From: Bradyrhizobium centrolobii
GTDB taxonomy: Bacteria > Pseudomonadota > Alphaproteobacteria > Rhizobiales > Xanthobacteraceae
Direction of reading: 5' to 3'
Assembly (NCBI RefSeq): GCF_001641635.1
Contig: NZ_LUUB01000079.1
Span: forward strand, 183,042 to 247,041
DNA: 64,000 nucleotides
The position numbers and the translations under genes are program-made. The notes under the pieces are model-generated. The model was not told the origin of the DNA. It saw only the letters and a list, made by a program, of their open reading frames with translations, and ran no database searches. Of this stretch, positions 1-9,099 are shown in pieces; the first letter of the stretch is position 1, and each line of letters begins with the position of its first letter.

Positions 1-556
1 GCCGCAGCTGATCGACCGCCGCGAGCAGGTGCTGGACTCCATGACCGCCTATCAGATCACCGAGCTGATGGAAGGCGTCGTGCAGGCCGGTACAGCGACC
101 GTGGTCAGGGAGGTCGGCAAGCCGATCGCCGGCAAGACCGGCACCACCAACGAGGCCAAGGACGCCTGGTTCGTCGGTTTCTCGCCCGACGTGGCCGTCG
201 CCATCTACATGGGCTACGACAAGCCGCGTCCGCTCGGCAGAGGCAACGCCGCGACCGGCGGCCATTTGGCCGCGCCGATCGCGCGTGACTTCCTGAAGCT
301 CGCGCTCGCCGACAAGCCCGCGGTTCCGTTCAAGGTGCCGGCCGGCATCAAGCTGATCCGCGTCGTCGCCAAGACCGGCATGCGCGCCGGCCCCGGCGAG
401 ACCGGTGGAACCATCCTCGAAGCCTTCAAGCCGGGCACGGCGCCGCCTGACAACTACTCGGTCATCGGCGTGGCCGATGCCGACGGCCGCATGCCGCAGC
501 AGCCGCCGCCGGATTCCGGCTTCTTCATGCGTCCGGGCACCGGCGGGCTGTACTAG
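1..556 (+). CDS. mrcA: Penicillin-binding protein 1A, C-terminal part (5' end outside window)
   Basis: This is the end of a bifunctional class A penicillin-binding protein, an inner-membrane enzyme that polymerises and cross-links peptidoglycan in the periplasm. The open frame enters from the left edge in frame 2. The KTG box of the transpeptidase domain is visible as GKTGTTNEAKDAWFVGF (bases about 131-181), which in this family lines the acyl-serine active site; the catalytic SxxK serine lies upstream of the window. The last residues are a proline/glycine-rich tail ending at the TAG at 554-556. The neighbouring prfB is a common arrangement in Bradyrhizobium and relatives. The family is clear; the choice of 1A rather than another class A protein rests on that context. 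Confidence 0.9.
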   Translation, partial: PQLIDRREQVLDSMTAYQITELMEGVVQAGTATVVREVGKPIAGKTGTTNEAKDAWFVGFSPDVAVAIYMGYDKPRPLGRGNAATGGHLAAPIARDFLKLALADKPAVPFKVPAGIKLIRVVAKTGMRAGPGETGGTILEAFKPGTAPPDNYSVIGVADADGRMPQQPPPDSGFFMRPGTGGLY

Positions 557-672
557 GCCCCTTAGGATAAGACGGACGATCTTAAGCCCCGGCGGTTGCG
601 CTTTGCAGCCGCCGCCGCTACATCCCCATCTCAATTGCACGCGGGAACAATTCCGCGAGACCAGAGAACGAC

Positions 673-1804
673 ATGCGCGCCGAAATCGAACGGTTGGTAG
701 AAGAGATCAAGCAGTCAGTCGGGCTGCTGAGGAGGCATCTTTGACGTCGAGAAATCGACGGCGCGCCTCGCTGAGCTGAACAAGCTCGCTGAAGATCCCA
801 ACCTCTGGAACGATCCCCAGAAAGCCCAGAAGCTGATGCAGGAGCGCACCTCGCTGGAGGATGCGCTATCGGGCATCGGCAAGGTCGAGCAGGAGCTCGA
901 GGACGATATCGGCATGATCGAGCTCGGCGAGGCCGAGGGCGATGAGGGCGTCGTCGCCGAAGCCGAAGCTGCGCTCAAGAACCTGAAGAAGGAAGTCGCG
1001 CGACGCGAGCTCGAGGCGCTGTTGTCGGGCGAGGCCGACCGCTTCGATTCCTATCTCGAGGTCCATGCCGGCGCCGGCGGCACCGAGAGCCAGGACTGGG
1101 CACAGATGCTGCTCCGCATGTACACGCGCTGGGCCGAAACGCACGGCTTCAAGGTTGAGGTGCTGGAGGAGTCCGACGGCGAAGAGGCCGGCATCAAGTC
1201 GGCGACCATCCAGGTCTCCGGCCACAATGCCTATGGCTGGCTGAAGACGGAAGCGGGCGTGCACCGCCTGGTCCGCATCTCGCCATTCGATTCCAATGCG
1301 CGCCGGCACACCTCGTTTTCGAGCGTGCAGGTGTTCCCGGTCATCGACGACAGCATCAAGATCGAGATCAAGGAAGCCGACGTCCGCGTCGACACCATGC
1401 GCTCCGGCGGCGCCGGCGGCCAGCATGTCAACAAGACCGAATCCGCGGTGCGCCTGACGCACATCCCGACCGGCATCGCCGTGGTCTGCCAGGCCGGCCG
1501 CTCCCAGCACAAGAACCGGGCGCAGGCCTGGGACATGCTGCGCGCGCGCCTCTACGAGATCGAGCTGAAGAAGCGCGAGGAGAAGGCCGCCGCCGATCAG
1601 GCCGCCAAGACCGATATCGGCTGGGGCCACCAGATCCGCTCCTACGTGCTCCAGCCCTACCAGATGGTGAAGGATCTGCGCACAGGCGTGCAGACCTCCG
1701 ACACGTCGGGCGTGCTCAACGGCGAGCTCGACGAGTTCATGGCCGCCACGCTGGCGCAGCGCGCCTTTGGCACCACGGCCGGCGAGATCGAGGACGTGGA
1801 CTGA
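673..1804 (+). CDS. prfB: Peptide chain release factor 2, expressed by programmed +1 frameshift
   Basis: RF2 terminates translation at UGA and UAA codons. The frame opens with ATG at 673 and reaches an in-frame TGA at 742-744 after 23 codons. Shifting +1 at CTT-TGA-C (739-745) gives an uninterrupted frame to 1804, for a 376-residue protein. The codon-recognition tripeptide SPF falls at residues 203-205 and the catalytic GGQ at 248-250, within two residues of the E. coli RF2 positions. Callers that ignore the shift would start at an internal ATG (836) and lose about 54 residues. The next gene starts two bases after the stop codon, so the two are probably co-transcribed. Expression is known to be autoregulated, because low RF2 favours the frameshift. 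Confidence 0.97.
730..745 (+). promoter_or_regulatory. prfB programmed +1 frameshift site
   Basis: An internal Shine-Dalgarno-like AGGAGG (730-735) is followed by CAT and then the slippery CTT-TGA-C (739-745). The 3-base spacing between the AGGAGG and CTT matches the classic RF2 recoding signal. After the peptidyl-tRNA slips from CTT to TTT, reading resumes with GAC at 743. Confidence 0.96.
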
Positions 1805-1806
1805 TC

Positions 1807-2694
1807 ATGCCCCGCGTCGCCTTCATCGGATTGGGGCGGATGGGCCATGGCATGGCCGGCCGCTTTCTCGATGCCGGCTTCACGGTGACGCTCTGGAATC
1901 GCAGCAAGGCCAAAGCCGAAGACCTCATCGCGCGCGGCGCGCAGTGGGCGACCTCGCCGGAGGACGCCGCGATCGATGCCGACGCCGTGGTGACCATGGT
2001 CGCCGACGATGAAGCCTCGCGCGCGGTCTGGCTCGGGCCCAAGGGAGCGGCCAAGACCGCCAAGGCCGGAACGATCGCGATCGAATGCTCCACGGTTTCC
2101 TACGACCATGCGCGCGACATGGCCCGCGAACTGAACGGCCGCGGGCTCATCTACATCGACTGCCCGGTGACGGGATTGCCGGATGCCGCCGCGGCGGGAA
2201 AGCTGACGCTGCTGGTCGGTGCCGACGGCGCTGATCTCGACCGCGCGCGGCCATATCTGACGCCGATCGGCTCGACGATCCGCCATTTCGGCGCGGTCGG
2301 CACCGGCACGGTCTACAAGCTCATCAACAATCTGATGGGTGCGATCCAGATCGCAGGGCTCGCCGAGGGACTTGCGATCGCCGAGCAGGCCGGGCTCGAC
2401 ATGAACCTGGTGCTGGAGTCGATCCAGGCGGGCGTTGCCGCCAGCCCCCAGGTGCAGCGTCACTCCAGGCGCATGGTCGCCCGCGACTTCAGCGGCGCGA
2501 CCTTCACGTCCGCGCTGCGGCACAAGGATGCCGCCTATGCCGTGAAGCTCGCCGAGACCCTGCTCGCCGACAAGCCACTGGTCGCGCGCGCCGCCGTCGA
2601 GTCCTACGCGCGGGCGAAAGCCGCGATGCCGGACGACGATGAAGGCAGGATGATCGAGCTTGTCTCGCAACCGAAGACGACGAAGACCTCTTAG
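1807..2694 (+). CDS. NAD(P)-dependent oxidoreductase, 3-hydroxyisobutyrate dehydrogenase family
   Basis: A 295-residue beta-hydroxyacid dehydrogenase, probably soluble. The N-terminal Rossmann motif is GLGRMGHGMAG (residues 8-18). The substrate-binding ECSTVS segment is at about 93-98, and the family catalytic lysine is K171 in VYKLINNLMG. The length is typical for 3-hydroxyisobutyrate, tartronate-semialdehyde or glyoxylate/succinic-semialdehyde reductases. The sequence alone does not settle the substrate. It starts two bases after prfB and precedes an EamA permease by 14 bases, so the genes probably share a transcript; this spacing carries no clear functional meaning. Confidence 0.88.
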   Translation: MPRVAFIGLGRMGHGMAGRFLDAGFTVTLWNRSKAKAEDLIARGAQWATSPEDAAIDADAVVTMVADDEASRAVWLGPKGAAKTAKAGTIAIECSTVSYDHARDMARELNGRGLIYIDCPVTGLPDAAAAGKLTLLVGADGADLDRARPYLTPIGSTIRHFGAVGTGTVYKLINNLMGAIQIAGLAEGLAIAEQAGLDMNLVLESIQAGVAASPQVQRHSRRMVARDFSGATFTSALRHKDAAYAVKLAETLLADKPLVARAAVESYARAKAAMPDDDEGRMIELVSQPKTTKTS

Positions 2695-2708
2695 CCGGTC
2701 GAGGTGAC

Positions 2709-3599
2709 ATGGGGCAGCCTCGGTCGGAACGCGGTCTTGGCATTGCCCTCGTTGTTGCCGCCGCGATTGCCTGGAGCACGGCGCCGTTCTTCACGCGCCT
2801 GCTCCCATTCGATCCCTGGACCATCCTGTTCTGGCGCGGCCTGTTCGGCGGCAGCCTGATCGTCGTGTTTCTCGTCCTGCTGCAGGGACGCGGCGGGCTG
2901 CGGCAACTGGTGGCTCCGGGACGCGGCGGCTGGCTGGTGGCGTCATTGTCGACGCTTGGCATGATCTCGTTCATCCCCGCGCTTCAGATGACAAAGGTGA
3001 TGAACGTGGCCGTGCTGATCGCAACCCAGCCCTTCGTTGCGGCGGCGCTGGCGTGGCTGTGGCTCGGCGAAGCCGCGACGTGGCGCACGCTGATCGCGAG
3101 CCTCATCGCCTTTGCCGGCGTGGTCATCACGGTCGGTGGCGTTGAAGCCGCCGGGGACATCAGCGGAATTGCCCTGGGCTGCCTGATGGTGCTCGCCATC
3201 TCGGCCATGACGGTTGTCATTCGCCGCTACCGGCAGACGTCGATGGTGGCGGCGGCGGCATTGTCGAATTTCCTGGGAAGTCTCGTCAGCCTCCCGTTCG
3301 CCCACAACATTGCCCATGTTGGCGGTAACAACCTTGCAATCCTTGCGATGTTTGGTTGCCTTCAGGTCGCACTTGGCCTGACGTTCTACATGCTCGGCTC
3401 GCGCCTGCTGCCGTCAGGACAAGCGTCTCTGATCGCGACGCTGGAAACGCCATTGATGCCGTTCTGGATCTGGGTTGCCTTCCGCGAGATGCCGGCCGTC
3501 CATGCGCTCATCGGCGGCGCTCTGGTGATCGGGGCGGTGGTCGCTGACATCGCCGGGGATGCGCGGAAGCGTGAGGGAGGCCAGAACGCGGGCCCTTAG
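2709..3599 (+). CDS. EamA/DMT-family permease
   Basis: A 296-residue integral membrane protein with about ten hydrophobic helices, built as the usual tandem of two EamA domains (roughly residues 10-140 and 150-285). The motif WSTAPFFTRLLPFDPWTILFW near the N terminus and VAFREMPAVHALIGGALVIGAV near the C terminus are typical of the family. These proteins generally export amino acids or small metabolites across the inner membrane; the substrate cannot be read from the sequence. It follows the dehydrogenase gene by 14 bases and may be co-transcribed with it. Confidence 0.88.
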   Translation: MGQPRSERGLGIALVVAAAIAWSTAPFFTRLLPFDPWTILFWRGLFGGSLIVVFLVLLQGRGGLRQLVAPGRGGWLVASLSTLGMISFIPALQMTKVMNVAVLIATQPFVAAALAWLWLGEAATWRTLIASLIAFAGVVITVGGVEAAGDISGIALGCLMVLAISAMTVVIRRYRQTSMVAAAALSNFLGSLVSLPFAHNIAHVGGNNLAILAMFGCLQVALGLTFYMLGSRLLPSGQASLIATLETPLMPFWIWVAFREMPAVHALIGGALVIGAVVADIAGDARKREGGQNAGP

Positions 3600-3667
3600 G
3601 GTGCGCGTCTCGGAAATCGGGTGGCAGTGTCCGTCGCGCCGTATTAGGCGAGCAGGCTCGGCCGCCA

Positions 3668-4600
3668 ATGCGAGACGCCATGCCCGCCCACGACAACAGG
3701 ATCGACGCGCGAGACTGGTCGCTGCTCGGCCTGCTCTCGATCCTTTGGGGCGGTTCGTTCTTCTTTAACGGCGCGGCGCTGCGGGAATTGTCGCCGCTGA
3801 CGCTGGTGTTCCTGCGTGTCGGCCTCGGCGCGGCCATTCTGCTGCCGCTGCTGCGCGTGCAGGGGATCGGCTTTCCCAGGGGCATGACGGGCTGGCGGGC
3901 ATTCTTCGCGATCGGGCTGCTGAACAACGTCATTCCGTTCTCGCTGATCGTGATCGGCCAGACTTTTATTCCGAGCGGGCTCGCGTCCATCCTGAACGCG
4001 ACCACGCCGCTGTTCACGGTGATGGTGATGGCCGCGGCGGGCGAAGAGGCCTTGCATGTGCGCCGGGTGGCCGGCGTGGCGCTCGGCCTCGCCGGTGTGA
4101 TCATCCTGCGCGGATGGGGCATCGAGACCAGGCCGGGACAGGGACTCGGCATCCTGCTCTGCCTCGGCGGTGCGTTCAGCTACGGCCTCGCAGCGCTGGC
4201 CGCGCGCCGGCTGCTGAAGGACTCGCCGCCGCTCGGCGCGGCAACCTTTCAGTTGATGGCGTCCACGGTGATGATGGCGATCGTCGCCGGCGTGGTGGAG
4301 GAGCCATGGCGTCTTCCAACGCTAAGCGCAGCAACATGGCTCGCAGTGCTCGGCCTTGCCGCTCTGTCGACGGCGCTCGCCTACATCGTCTTCTTTCAGA
4401 TACTGCAGCGTTCGGGCGCATCCAATGTCATGCTGGTGACGCTGCTCATTCCTGTGACCGCCATTTTTCTGGGATGGCTGGTGCTGGGCGAGCCGATCTC
4501 TATGCGTGAGATCGCGGGCGCCATCGTCATCGGCAGCGCATTGCTCGTGATTGACGGACGCGTGCTGTGGTTGCGGCGGCGCGCTGGTACGATCGTTTAG
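3668..4600 (+). CDS. EamA/DMT-family permease
   Basis: A second drug/metabolite-family permease, 310 residues and about ten membrane helices. WGGSFFFNGAALRELSPLTL opens the first EamA repeat, and GWLVLGEPISMREIAGAIVI closes the second. An ATG at 3680 (MPAHDN) is an alternative start. It is more distant from the preceding EamA protein than a tandem duplicate would be. Its stop codon overlaps that of the convergent sugar isomerase gene by four bases. A degenerate copy of its last 30 or so codons occurs at 10918-11020, on the far side of the catabolic cassette. Confidence 0.88.
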   Translation: MRDAMPAHDNRIDARDWSLLGLLSILWGGSFFFNGAALRELSPLTLVFLRVGLGAAILLPLLRVQGIGFPRGMTGWRAFFAIGLLNNVIPFSLIVIGQTFIPSGLASILNATTPLFTVMVMAAAGEEALHVRRVAGVALGLAGVIILRGWGIETRPGQGLGILLCLGGAFSYGLAALAARRLLKDSPPLGAATFQLMASTVMMAIVAGVVEEPWRLPTLSAATWLAVLGLAALSTALAYIVFFQILQRSGASNVMLVTLLIPVTAIFLGWLVLGEPISMREIAGAIVIGSALLVIDGRVLWLRRRAGTIV

Positions 4601-5412
4601 TCCCGATGATCTGCGAGCGCGATGACGCGCCGCGCGCTTTCTGCCCCAAGTCTCGCGCGCGTCTGCGCGTCGTATCCGCGATCTCGAAGAGCCAGCTCGA
4701 CGCTAACGGTCAGCCCGGCCGGCAGGGTTCGCAGAAGCGACACGAGTGGCAGCTCGCCCTCGCCAGGAAACTCGCGCTGTGTTCGGGCCTCCTCGAGCAT
4801 TGCAGCCGTATCCGCGGGAAGCGCCGCCGGTGCGTCGCAAAGATGCACATAGCCGAAACGTCGTGGGGGAATGCCCGCGATGTCGGCCGGTGTCCCGCCG
4901 CTGCGGGAGAGGTGCAGCGCATCCACAAGAATGCCCGCGTTGTCGCAGCCCATGGCCGCGACAACCTGCTCGGCATCCTTCAGAGTGGGAACCGAGGACC
5001 ACATCATGAACTCCAGATCCACGGAGATATCATGTGGACGCATTCGCTCGCAGATTGCCGCCATCTTGTCCACGACCATGGATCGGTCTGGCTCGACGGC
5101 TGCCACCTTGACCCGACGAGCGCCAAGACGAACGACGGTTTCGAAGAAGGGCTCGAGCAGGCGAATGTCGAGCTCCCGCGTGATCTTGATCTGCTCGACG
5201 TCGAAAACCGGAATGCCGGTTGAGGCCATGCGCTCAAGCGCCTGCCTGATGACCGGCGAGCGAGCGGAAAGATCGTAGGTCTTGTCGCCCGGCGCGACCG
5301 GCAGGAGCCTCAGATCGACGCTGTCGTAGCCCGCATGTCGCGCCGCGGACACCGCGTCGGGTGGCGATAGCTCCGCGACTGTCATGAATGCAAGGGAGAG
5401 GGCGCGCTTCAT
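4597..5412 (-). CDS. Sugar phosphate isomerase/epimerase family (xylose isomerase-like TIM barrel)
   Basis: A 271-residue AP-endonuclease-2/xylose-isomerase-like barrel. The four positions that usually bind a divalent metal are visible: E134 (DLEF), D164 (ILVDALH), H190 (YVHLCD) and E239 (SVEL). Relatives isomerise or epimerise ketoses, hydroxypyruvate, inosose or other small polyol derivatives. It is the last gene of a five-gene minus-strand unit with TRAP transporter and dehydrogenase genes, 16 bases after the zinc dehydrogenase, so it probably acts late in the breakdown of the imported compound. The exact substrate is unknown. Confidence 0.85.
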   Translation of the reverse strand: MKRALSLAFMTVAELSPPDAVSAARHAGYDSVDLRLLPVAPGDKTYDLSARSPVIRQALERMASTGIPVFDVEQIKITRELDIRLLEPFFETVVRLGARRVKVAAVEPDRSMVVDKMAAICERMRPHDISVDLEFMMWSSVPTLKDAEQVVAAMGCDNAGILVDALHLSRSGGTPADIAGIPPRRFGYVHLCDAPAALPADTAAMLEEARTQREFPGEGELPLVSLLRTLPAGLTVSVELALRDRGYDAQTRARLGAESARRVIALADHRD

Positions 5413-5428
5413 GCGAGTGACCAGGCAT

Positions 5429-6430
5429 CTAGTGCGCGAAATTGCGCAGAATGATCTTGGAAGCGCGGACCTCGCCTCGATCGAGAGCGGCGAATGCCTC
5501 CGGCCCCTGAGCCATCGGCCGTTCCTCGACCCAGCTCAGGTCTCCCATCCGGCCGCTGTCGAGCAAGGAGACCGTCTCTCGGAAATCCGCCGCGTCGTAG
5601 CAGAACGAGCCGCTGAACGCGATCTCACCGAGGGTCAGCCGCCGCATGTCCAGCCCGTCATTGCCAGGCAGCAGGCCAAGATGCACGATCGCGCCGCCGA
5701 AGCGGGCAGCGCGCGAGGCCATCGCGCGGGATGCCGCCGAGCCTACCGCGTCGATGACCAGATCGACCGATCCGTCGACGACGGGCTGGGAGGCCGGATC
5801 GAAGACGCCCTCGATCCCGGCTTCGGCGGCGGCTTTGCGACGCAGCGGATTGGTCCCGGCCAAGAGCACCTGTCCGGCATTGCGGGCGCGCAGGACGAGG
5901 GCAGCAGCGAGCCCAATGGCTCCGACCCCGATGACCAGTGCTCGCATAGCGGAAATGGGACGGCGCAGCAGCCGCTCGCCCAGATTGGCGGCGTGATAGG
6001 AAACGGCGACCGGCTCGACCAAGGCGGCCGTCGAGAAGCTCATGCTGTCCGGTATCCGAATGGCATTGCGTGCCGGCACGCGTACGATGTCGGCGAATGC
6101 GCCCGGGCGACCCGGCATGCCGAGGCTCTGCTTGTTCGCGCATAGCTGCGGATTGCCGGCGACGCATTGATCGCAGCTCGTGCAGGCCAGCAGAGGGTTG
6201 ATGACGACGCGCTCGCCGGCCCGCCGCCCTGCGATGATCGAGCCCGCTGCTTCATGCCCCATCACGAGTGGCGGCACGCGGCGTGGATCCTGTCCGTGCC
6301 AGCCGTGCATGTCGGAACCGCAGATGCCGCTGGCTTCCACCCGGATCAGCACTTCCCCGTCGGCTTCCTCCAGGTCAGGTACGTCGCAATAACGCATGGA
6401 AGCGGGCCCGAGAAATACGAGAGCTCGCAT
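5429..6430 (-). CDS. Zinc-dependent alcohol dehydrogenase (MDR superfamily)
   Basis: A 333-residue medium-chain dehydrogenase. Catalytic zinc ligands are C37 (GICGSD) and H59-E60 (VMGHEAAG). The structural zinc site is C83, C86, C89 and C97. The NAD(P)-binding GVGAIG is at about 168-173. The start at 6430 is chosen because GGAGGAAAC lies just upstream and this avoids overlap with the upstream SDR gene; the frame stays open to 6475. Relatives oxidise polyols and sugar acids (sorbitol, idonate, galactitol phosphate). With the neighbouring SDR and isomerase it probably oxidises a polyol or sugar acid brought in by the TRAP transporter. Confidence 0.9.
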   Translation of the reverse strand: MRALVFLGPASMRYCDVPDLEEADGEVLIRVEASGICGSDMHGWHGQDPRRVPPLVMGHEAAGSIIAGRRAGERVVINPLLACTSCDQCVAGNPQLCANKQSLGMPGRPGAFADIVRVPARNAIRIPDSMSFSTAALVEPVAVSYHAANLGERLLRRPISAMRALVIGVGAIGLAAALVLRARNAGQVLLAGTNPLRRKAAAEAGIEGVFDPASQPVVDGSVDLVIDAVGSAASRAMASRAARFGGAIVHLGLLPGNDGLDMRRLTLGEIAFSGSFCYDAADFRETVSLLDSGRMGDLSWVEERPMAQGPEAFAALDRGEVRASKIILRNFAH

Positions 6431-6455
6431 GTTTCCTCCAGAACGGTTGATGCAT

Positions 6456-7196
6456 TCAGTAGGTGGCACGGCCACCCGTCAGATCGAAGACGAAGCCCGT
6501 GGTGAAAGAGCATTCGGGGCCAGCGATCCAGGAGACCATCGAGGCGACCTCGTCGACCTTCAGCAGGCGTCCCATCGGCAACTTGGCCTTGCTGGCGCGG
6601 ATATGCTCCTCGGTCATCTGAGACAGCAGCGCGGTCTCGACCATCGCCGGTGCGACGCAGTTGATCAGGATGCCGTCCTGCGCCAGCTCCTTGGCAACGG
6701 CCTTGGTGAAGGCGATCACGCCCCCCTTGGCCGCCGAATAGGCCGAGATGAACTGCACGCCTTCCTTGCCCGCTATCGAGGCGACATTGATGATGCGGCC
6801 ATAGCCTCTGGCGCGCATGTGCGGAATGGCGGCCCGGCAACAATGGAACACGCCGTTGAGATTGATGCCGATGACCTTTTCCCAGGTCTCGACGGGGTAT
6901 TCCCAGGACGGCGTGACAGGGCCGTTGATTCCGGCGTTGTTGACCAGGATATCGACCGGACCTGCCTGTTCCACAACCGCATCGAATGCCGCCTGCACCT
7001 CCTTTGCCGACGAGACATCGACACGCTGGACAAGCGCGGGTTTGAATTCATCACCGTCCGCTTCGGGTGAGGTCACGTTCAAATCCCAGACGATCACCTC
7101 GGCGCCTCGCTCGGCGATGCGCCGCGCGATGCCGAGCCCGATGCCGCGTATTCCCCCCGTGATGATCGCGCGGCGACCGGCAAGATAGCGTTCCAT
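6456..7196 (-). CDS. Short-chain dehydrogenase/reductase
   Basis: A classical SDR of 246 residues. The cofactor motif TGGIRGIG is at about 13-20, and D38 at the end of beta-2 suggests NAD(H) preference. The NNAG motif is at 86-89, and the catalytic residues are S140, Y153 and K157 (YSAAK). The start at 7196 follows GAGGAA at good spacing; the open frame reaches 7271 but would overlap the permease gene. It lies between the TRAP permease and zinc dehydrogenase genes with gaps of 10 and 25 bases, so it belongs to the same operon. The substrate is probably a hydroxy or keto group on the same imported sugar or polyol. Confidence 0.9.
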   Translation of the reverse strand: MERYLAGRRAIITGGIRGIGLGIARRIAERGAEVIVWDLNVTSPEADGDEFKPALVQRVDVSSAKEVQAAFDAVVEQAGPVDILVNNAGINGPVTPSWEYPVETWEKVIGINLNGVFHCCRAAIPHMRARGYGRIINVASIAGKEGVQFISAYSAAKGGVIAFTKAVAKELAQDGILINCVAPAMVETALLSQMTEEHIRASKAKLPMGRLLKVDEVASMVSWIAGPECSFTTGFVFDLTGGRATY

Positions 7197-7206
7197 TCGT
7201 AGTTCC

Positions 7207-9099
7207 TCAGAGCAAGGCGGTGGTGATGACGGGAAATGTCGCGATGACCAGCAGCGCAAGCAGCAGCACACCGAGATACGGCCAGATGCACTTCATCACC
7301 GTGGAAGGATCCACGCGGCCAATTCCGCAGGCTGCGTAGAACGCCAGGCCGAATGGTGGCGCGAACACGCCGAGGCCCATGGCGAGAATGATCACCATGG
7401 CATAGTGCACGTCGTTGATCTGCAGGGCGCGGGCGACCGGGAACACCAAGGGCCCGAACAGTACGATGACGGGCAGGCCTTCCAGCACGCTGCCGAGCAC
7501 GATGAAGACGAGGATCGACAATGCCATGAACGGCACGACCGAGCCTGTTCCGCTCATGACCTGCACCAGGCCCCGCGAGAATCCGGATTGTGTCAACGCC
7601 CAGGCCATGGCCGTCGCCGCACCGATGATCAGCAGCACGGCGCCCGACAAGGCTGCCGTTTCCACCATGATCGGAAAAAGGCGTCGCCAGGCCACCTTTC
7701 GCCACGTGCAGAGGCCGACAACCAGGCTGTAGAACACGCCGATCGTCGAGACCTCTGTCGCCGTCGTGATGCCTTCCAGCACGAAGAAGCGGATCAGCAG
7801 CGGCAAAAGCAATCCGGGAGCCGCGAGCAGGAAGGCATTCCAAATGTCTCGCGCCGATGCCCGTTCCGACTTGGCCCCGCTTCGGCGGGATTGCAGCGAC
7901 ACAAAGATAACGAGAGCGAGCGCTGCAACTGCGGCCGGCAGAACGCCGCCCGCGAACAATGAGGCGATGGACACTCCGGCAACCGCGCCAACGGTGATGA
8001 GGACGAGGGATGGCGGGATCGTCTCTGCCATGACACCGGACGCGGCGAGCAGAGCCACCATCCGCCCGGGATCATTGCCCAGCTGCTTCATTTCCGGGAG
8101 CAAAACCGGCGCGACGGCCGCCATGTCCGCGACTTTGGAGCCGGATATGCCGGATACCAGGAACATGGCTCCGAGGAGCACGTATTCCAGCCCACCGCGC
8201 ACATGTCCGAGCAAGGTGACGAGAAAGCTCACCATCGTCTTTGCAATGCCCACGACCTCGATCAGGAGACCGAGGAAGATGAACATCGGCACTGCAAGGA
8301 GCAGCATGTTGGACATGCCGACATCCATCCTGATCAATACGATGGTGAGCGGCGTTCCGGTTCCGAAATAGAGATAGGCGATTGTCGCGCTGGCAAAGCA
8401 GAAGGCGATCGGCGCCCCGGAGAAGATGAAAAGGATGACGAGTGGTCCAAAGAACACTGTCAGGCTCATCGGTCCCCATGCCAGCCAGGTTCCCCGAAAG
8501 GCGAACAGCAGAACGAGGATCGCGGCGGCGATCGCGGCCGAGCCGGCGAGATGCGTTGGACGGTGCCGGCCGAGGCGGCCCAACTCGATGAGCAACATGG
8601 CGAGGAAGGCGACGGGCAAGGCGCTGGCCCGCCAGGAATCGGCAATTTCGAGTGCCTGCGTGATCGCGTCCGCCTGGGCAATCGTGTACTGGATCGCATA
8701 CCAGCTCACGATCGCCAGGAATGTCGCACTCACGACGTGGGCGAAGGCGTCAAAGCGCGGCTGCCACGACTGCGGCAGCATATCGACGGCTGCCGTGAGC
8801 CTCATATGCTCGCCGCGCTGAAGGGCGATGACGGCGCCGATCATCGAGAGCCATATGAACAGGATGGTCGCGACTTCGTCGGTCCAGGTCGCCGGATTGT
8901 CGAGCACGTAGCGCGCGAACACGCCCCAACCGAGAATGCCGATCTCGACAACGACCAGCGCGGCGCCGAGGACGCCGGCCGTGGCGCCGACGTACCGTTC
9001 GATGATGTTCGCGGGCAACGTCGGATGGACAACGCCCGCAAGCGCTTCCGGCGGCAGCCGGCTCGGCGCCGAGACGTTCTCGACGACCACGGCGCTCAC
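7207..9099 (-). CDS. TRAP transporter permease, fused small and large subunits (DctQM type)
   Basis: A 630-residue inner-membrane protein. Residues about 30-190 form the four-helix DctQ small subunit (with the ARYVLDNPATWTDE signature). Residues about 200-630 form the DctM large subunit with its many helices and the VSGISGSKVADMAAVAPVL segment. Natural DctQM fusions are known. Together with the DctP gene it forms a sodium- or proton-driven uptake system for an organic acid or related solute. The start is taken as GTG at 9099, which overlaps the stop of dctP as GTGA; the frame is open further upstream but only inside dctP. Confidence 0.92.
   Translation of the reverse strand: MSAVVVENVSAPSRLPPEALAGVVHPTLPANIIERYVGATAGVLGAALVVVEIGILGWGVFARYVLDNPATWTDEVATILFIWLSMIGAVIALQRGEHMRLTAAVDMLPQSWQPRFDAFAHVVSATFLAIVSWYAIQYTIAQADAITQALEIADSWRASALPVAFLAMLLIELGRLGRHRPTHLAGSAAIAAAILVLLFAFRGTWLAWGPMSLTVFFGPLVILFIFSGAPIAFCFASATIAYLYFGTGTPLTIVLIRMDVGMSNMLLLAVPMFIFLGLLIEVVGIAKTMVSFLVTLLGHVRGGLEYVLLGAMFLVSGISGSKVADMAAVAPVLLPEMKQLGNDPGRMVALLAASGVMAETIPPSLVLITVGAVAGVSIASLFAGGVLPAAVAALALVIFVSLQSRRSGAKSERASARDIWNAFLLAAPGLLLPLLIRFFVLEGITTATEVSTIGVFYSLVVGLCTWRKVAWRRLFPIMVETAALSGAVLLIIGAATAMAWALTQSGFSRGLVQVMSGTGSVVPFMALSILVFIVLGSVLEGLPVIVLFGPLVFPVARALQINDVHYAMVIILAMGLGVFAPPFGLAFYAACGIGRVDPSTVMKCIWPYLGVLLLALLVIATFPVITTALL

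Noticed and set aside
405-779. Open frame overlapping the penicillin-binding protein end and prfB start
   Set aside because: It is a shadow frame: its residues are arginine- and serine-rich and it overlaps two recognised genes. The true coding in 673-744 is the prfB zero frame.
866-2670. Long minus-strand frames opposite prfB and the dehydrogenase gene
   Set aside because: GC-rich coding DNA keeps antisense frames open. They show no recognisable motif while the plus strand encodes well-known families.
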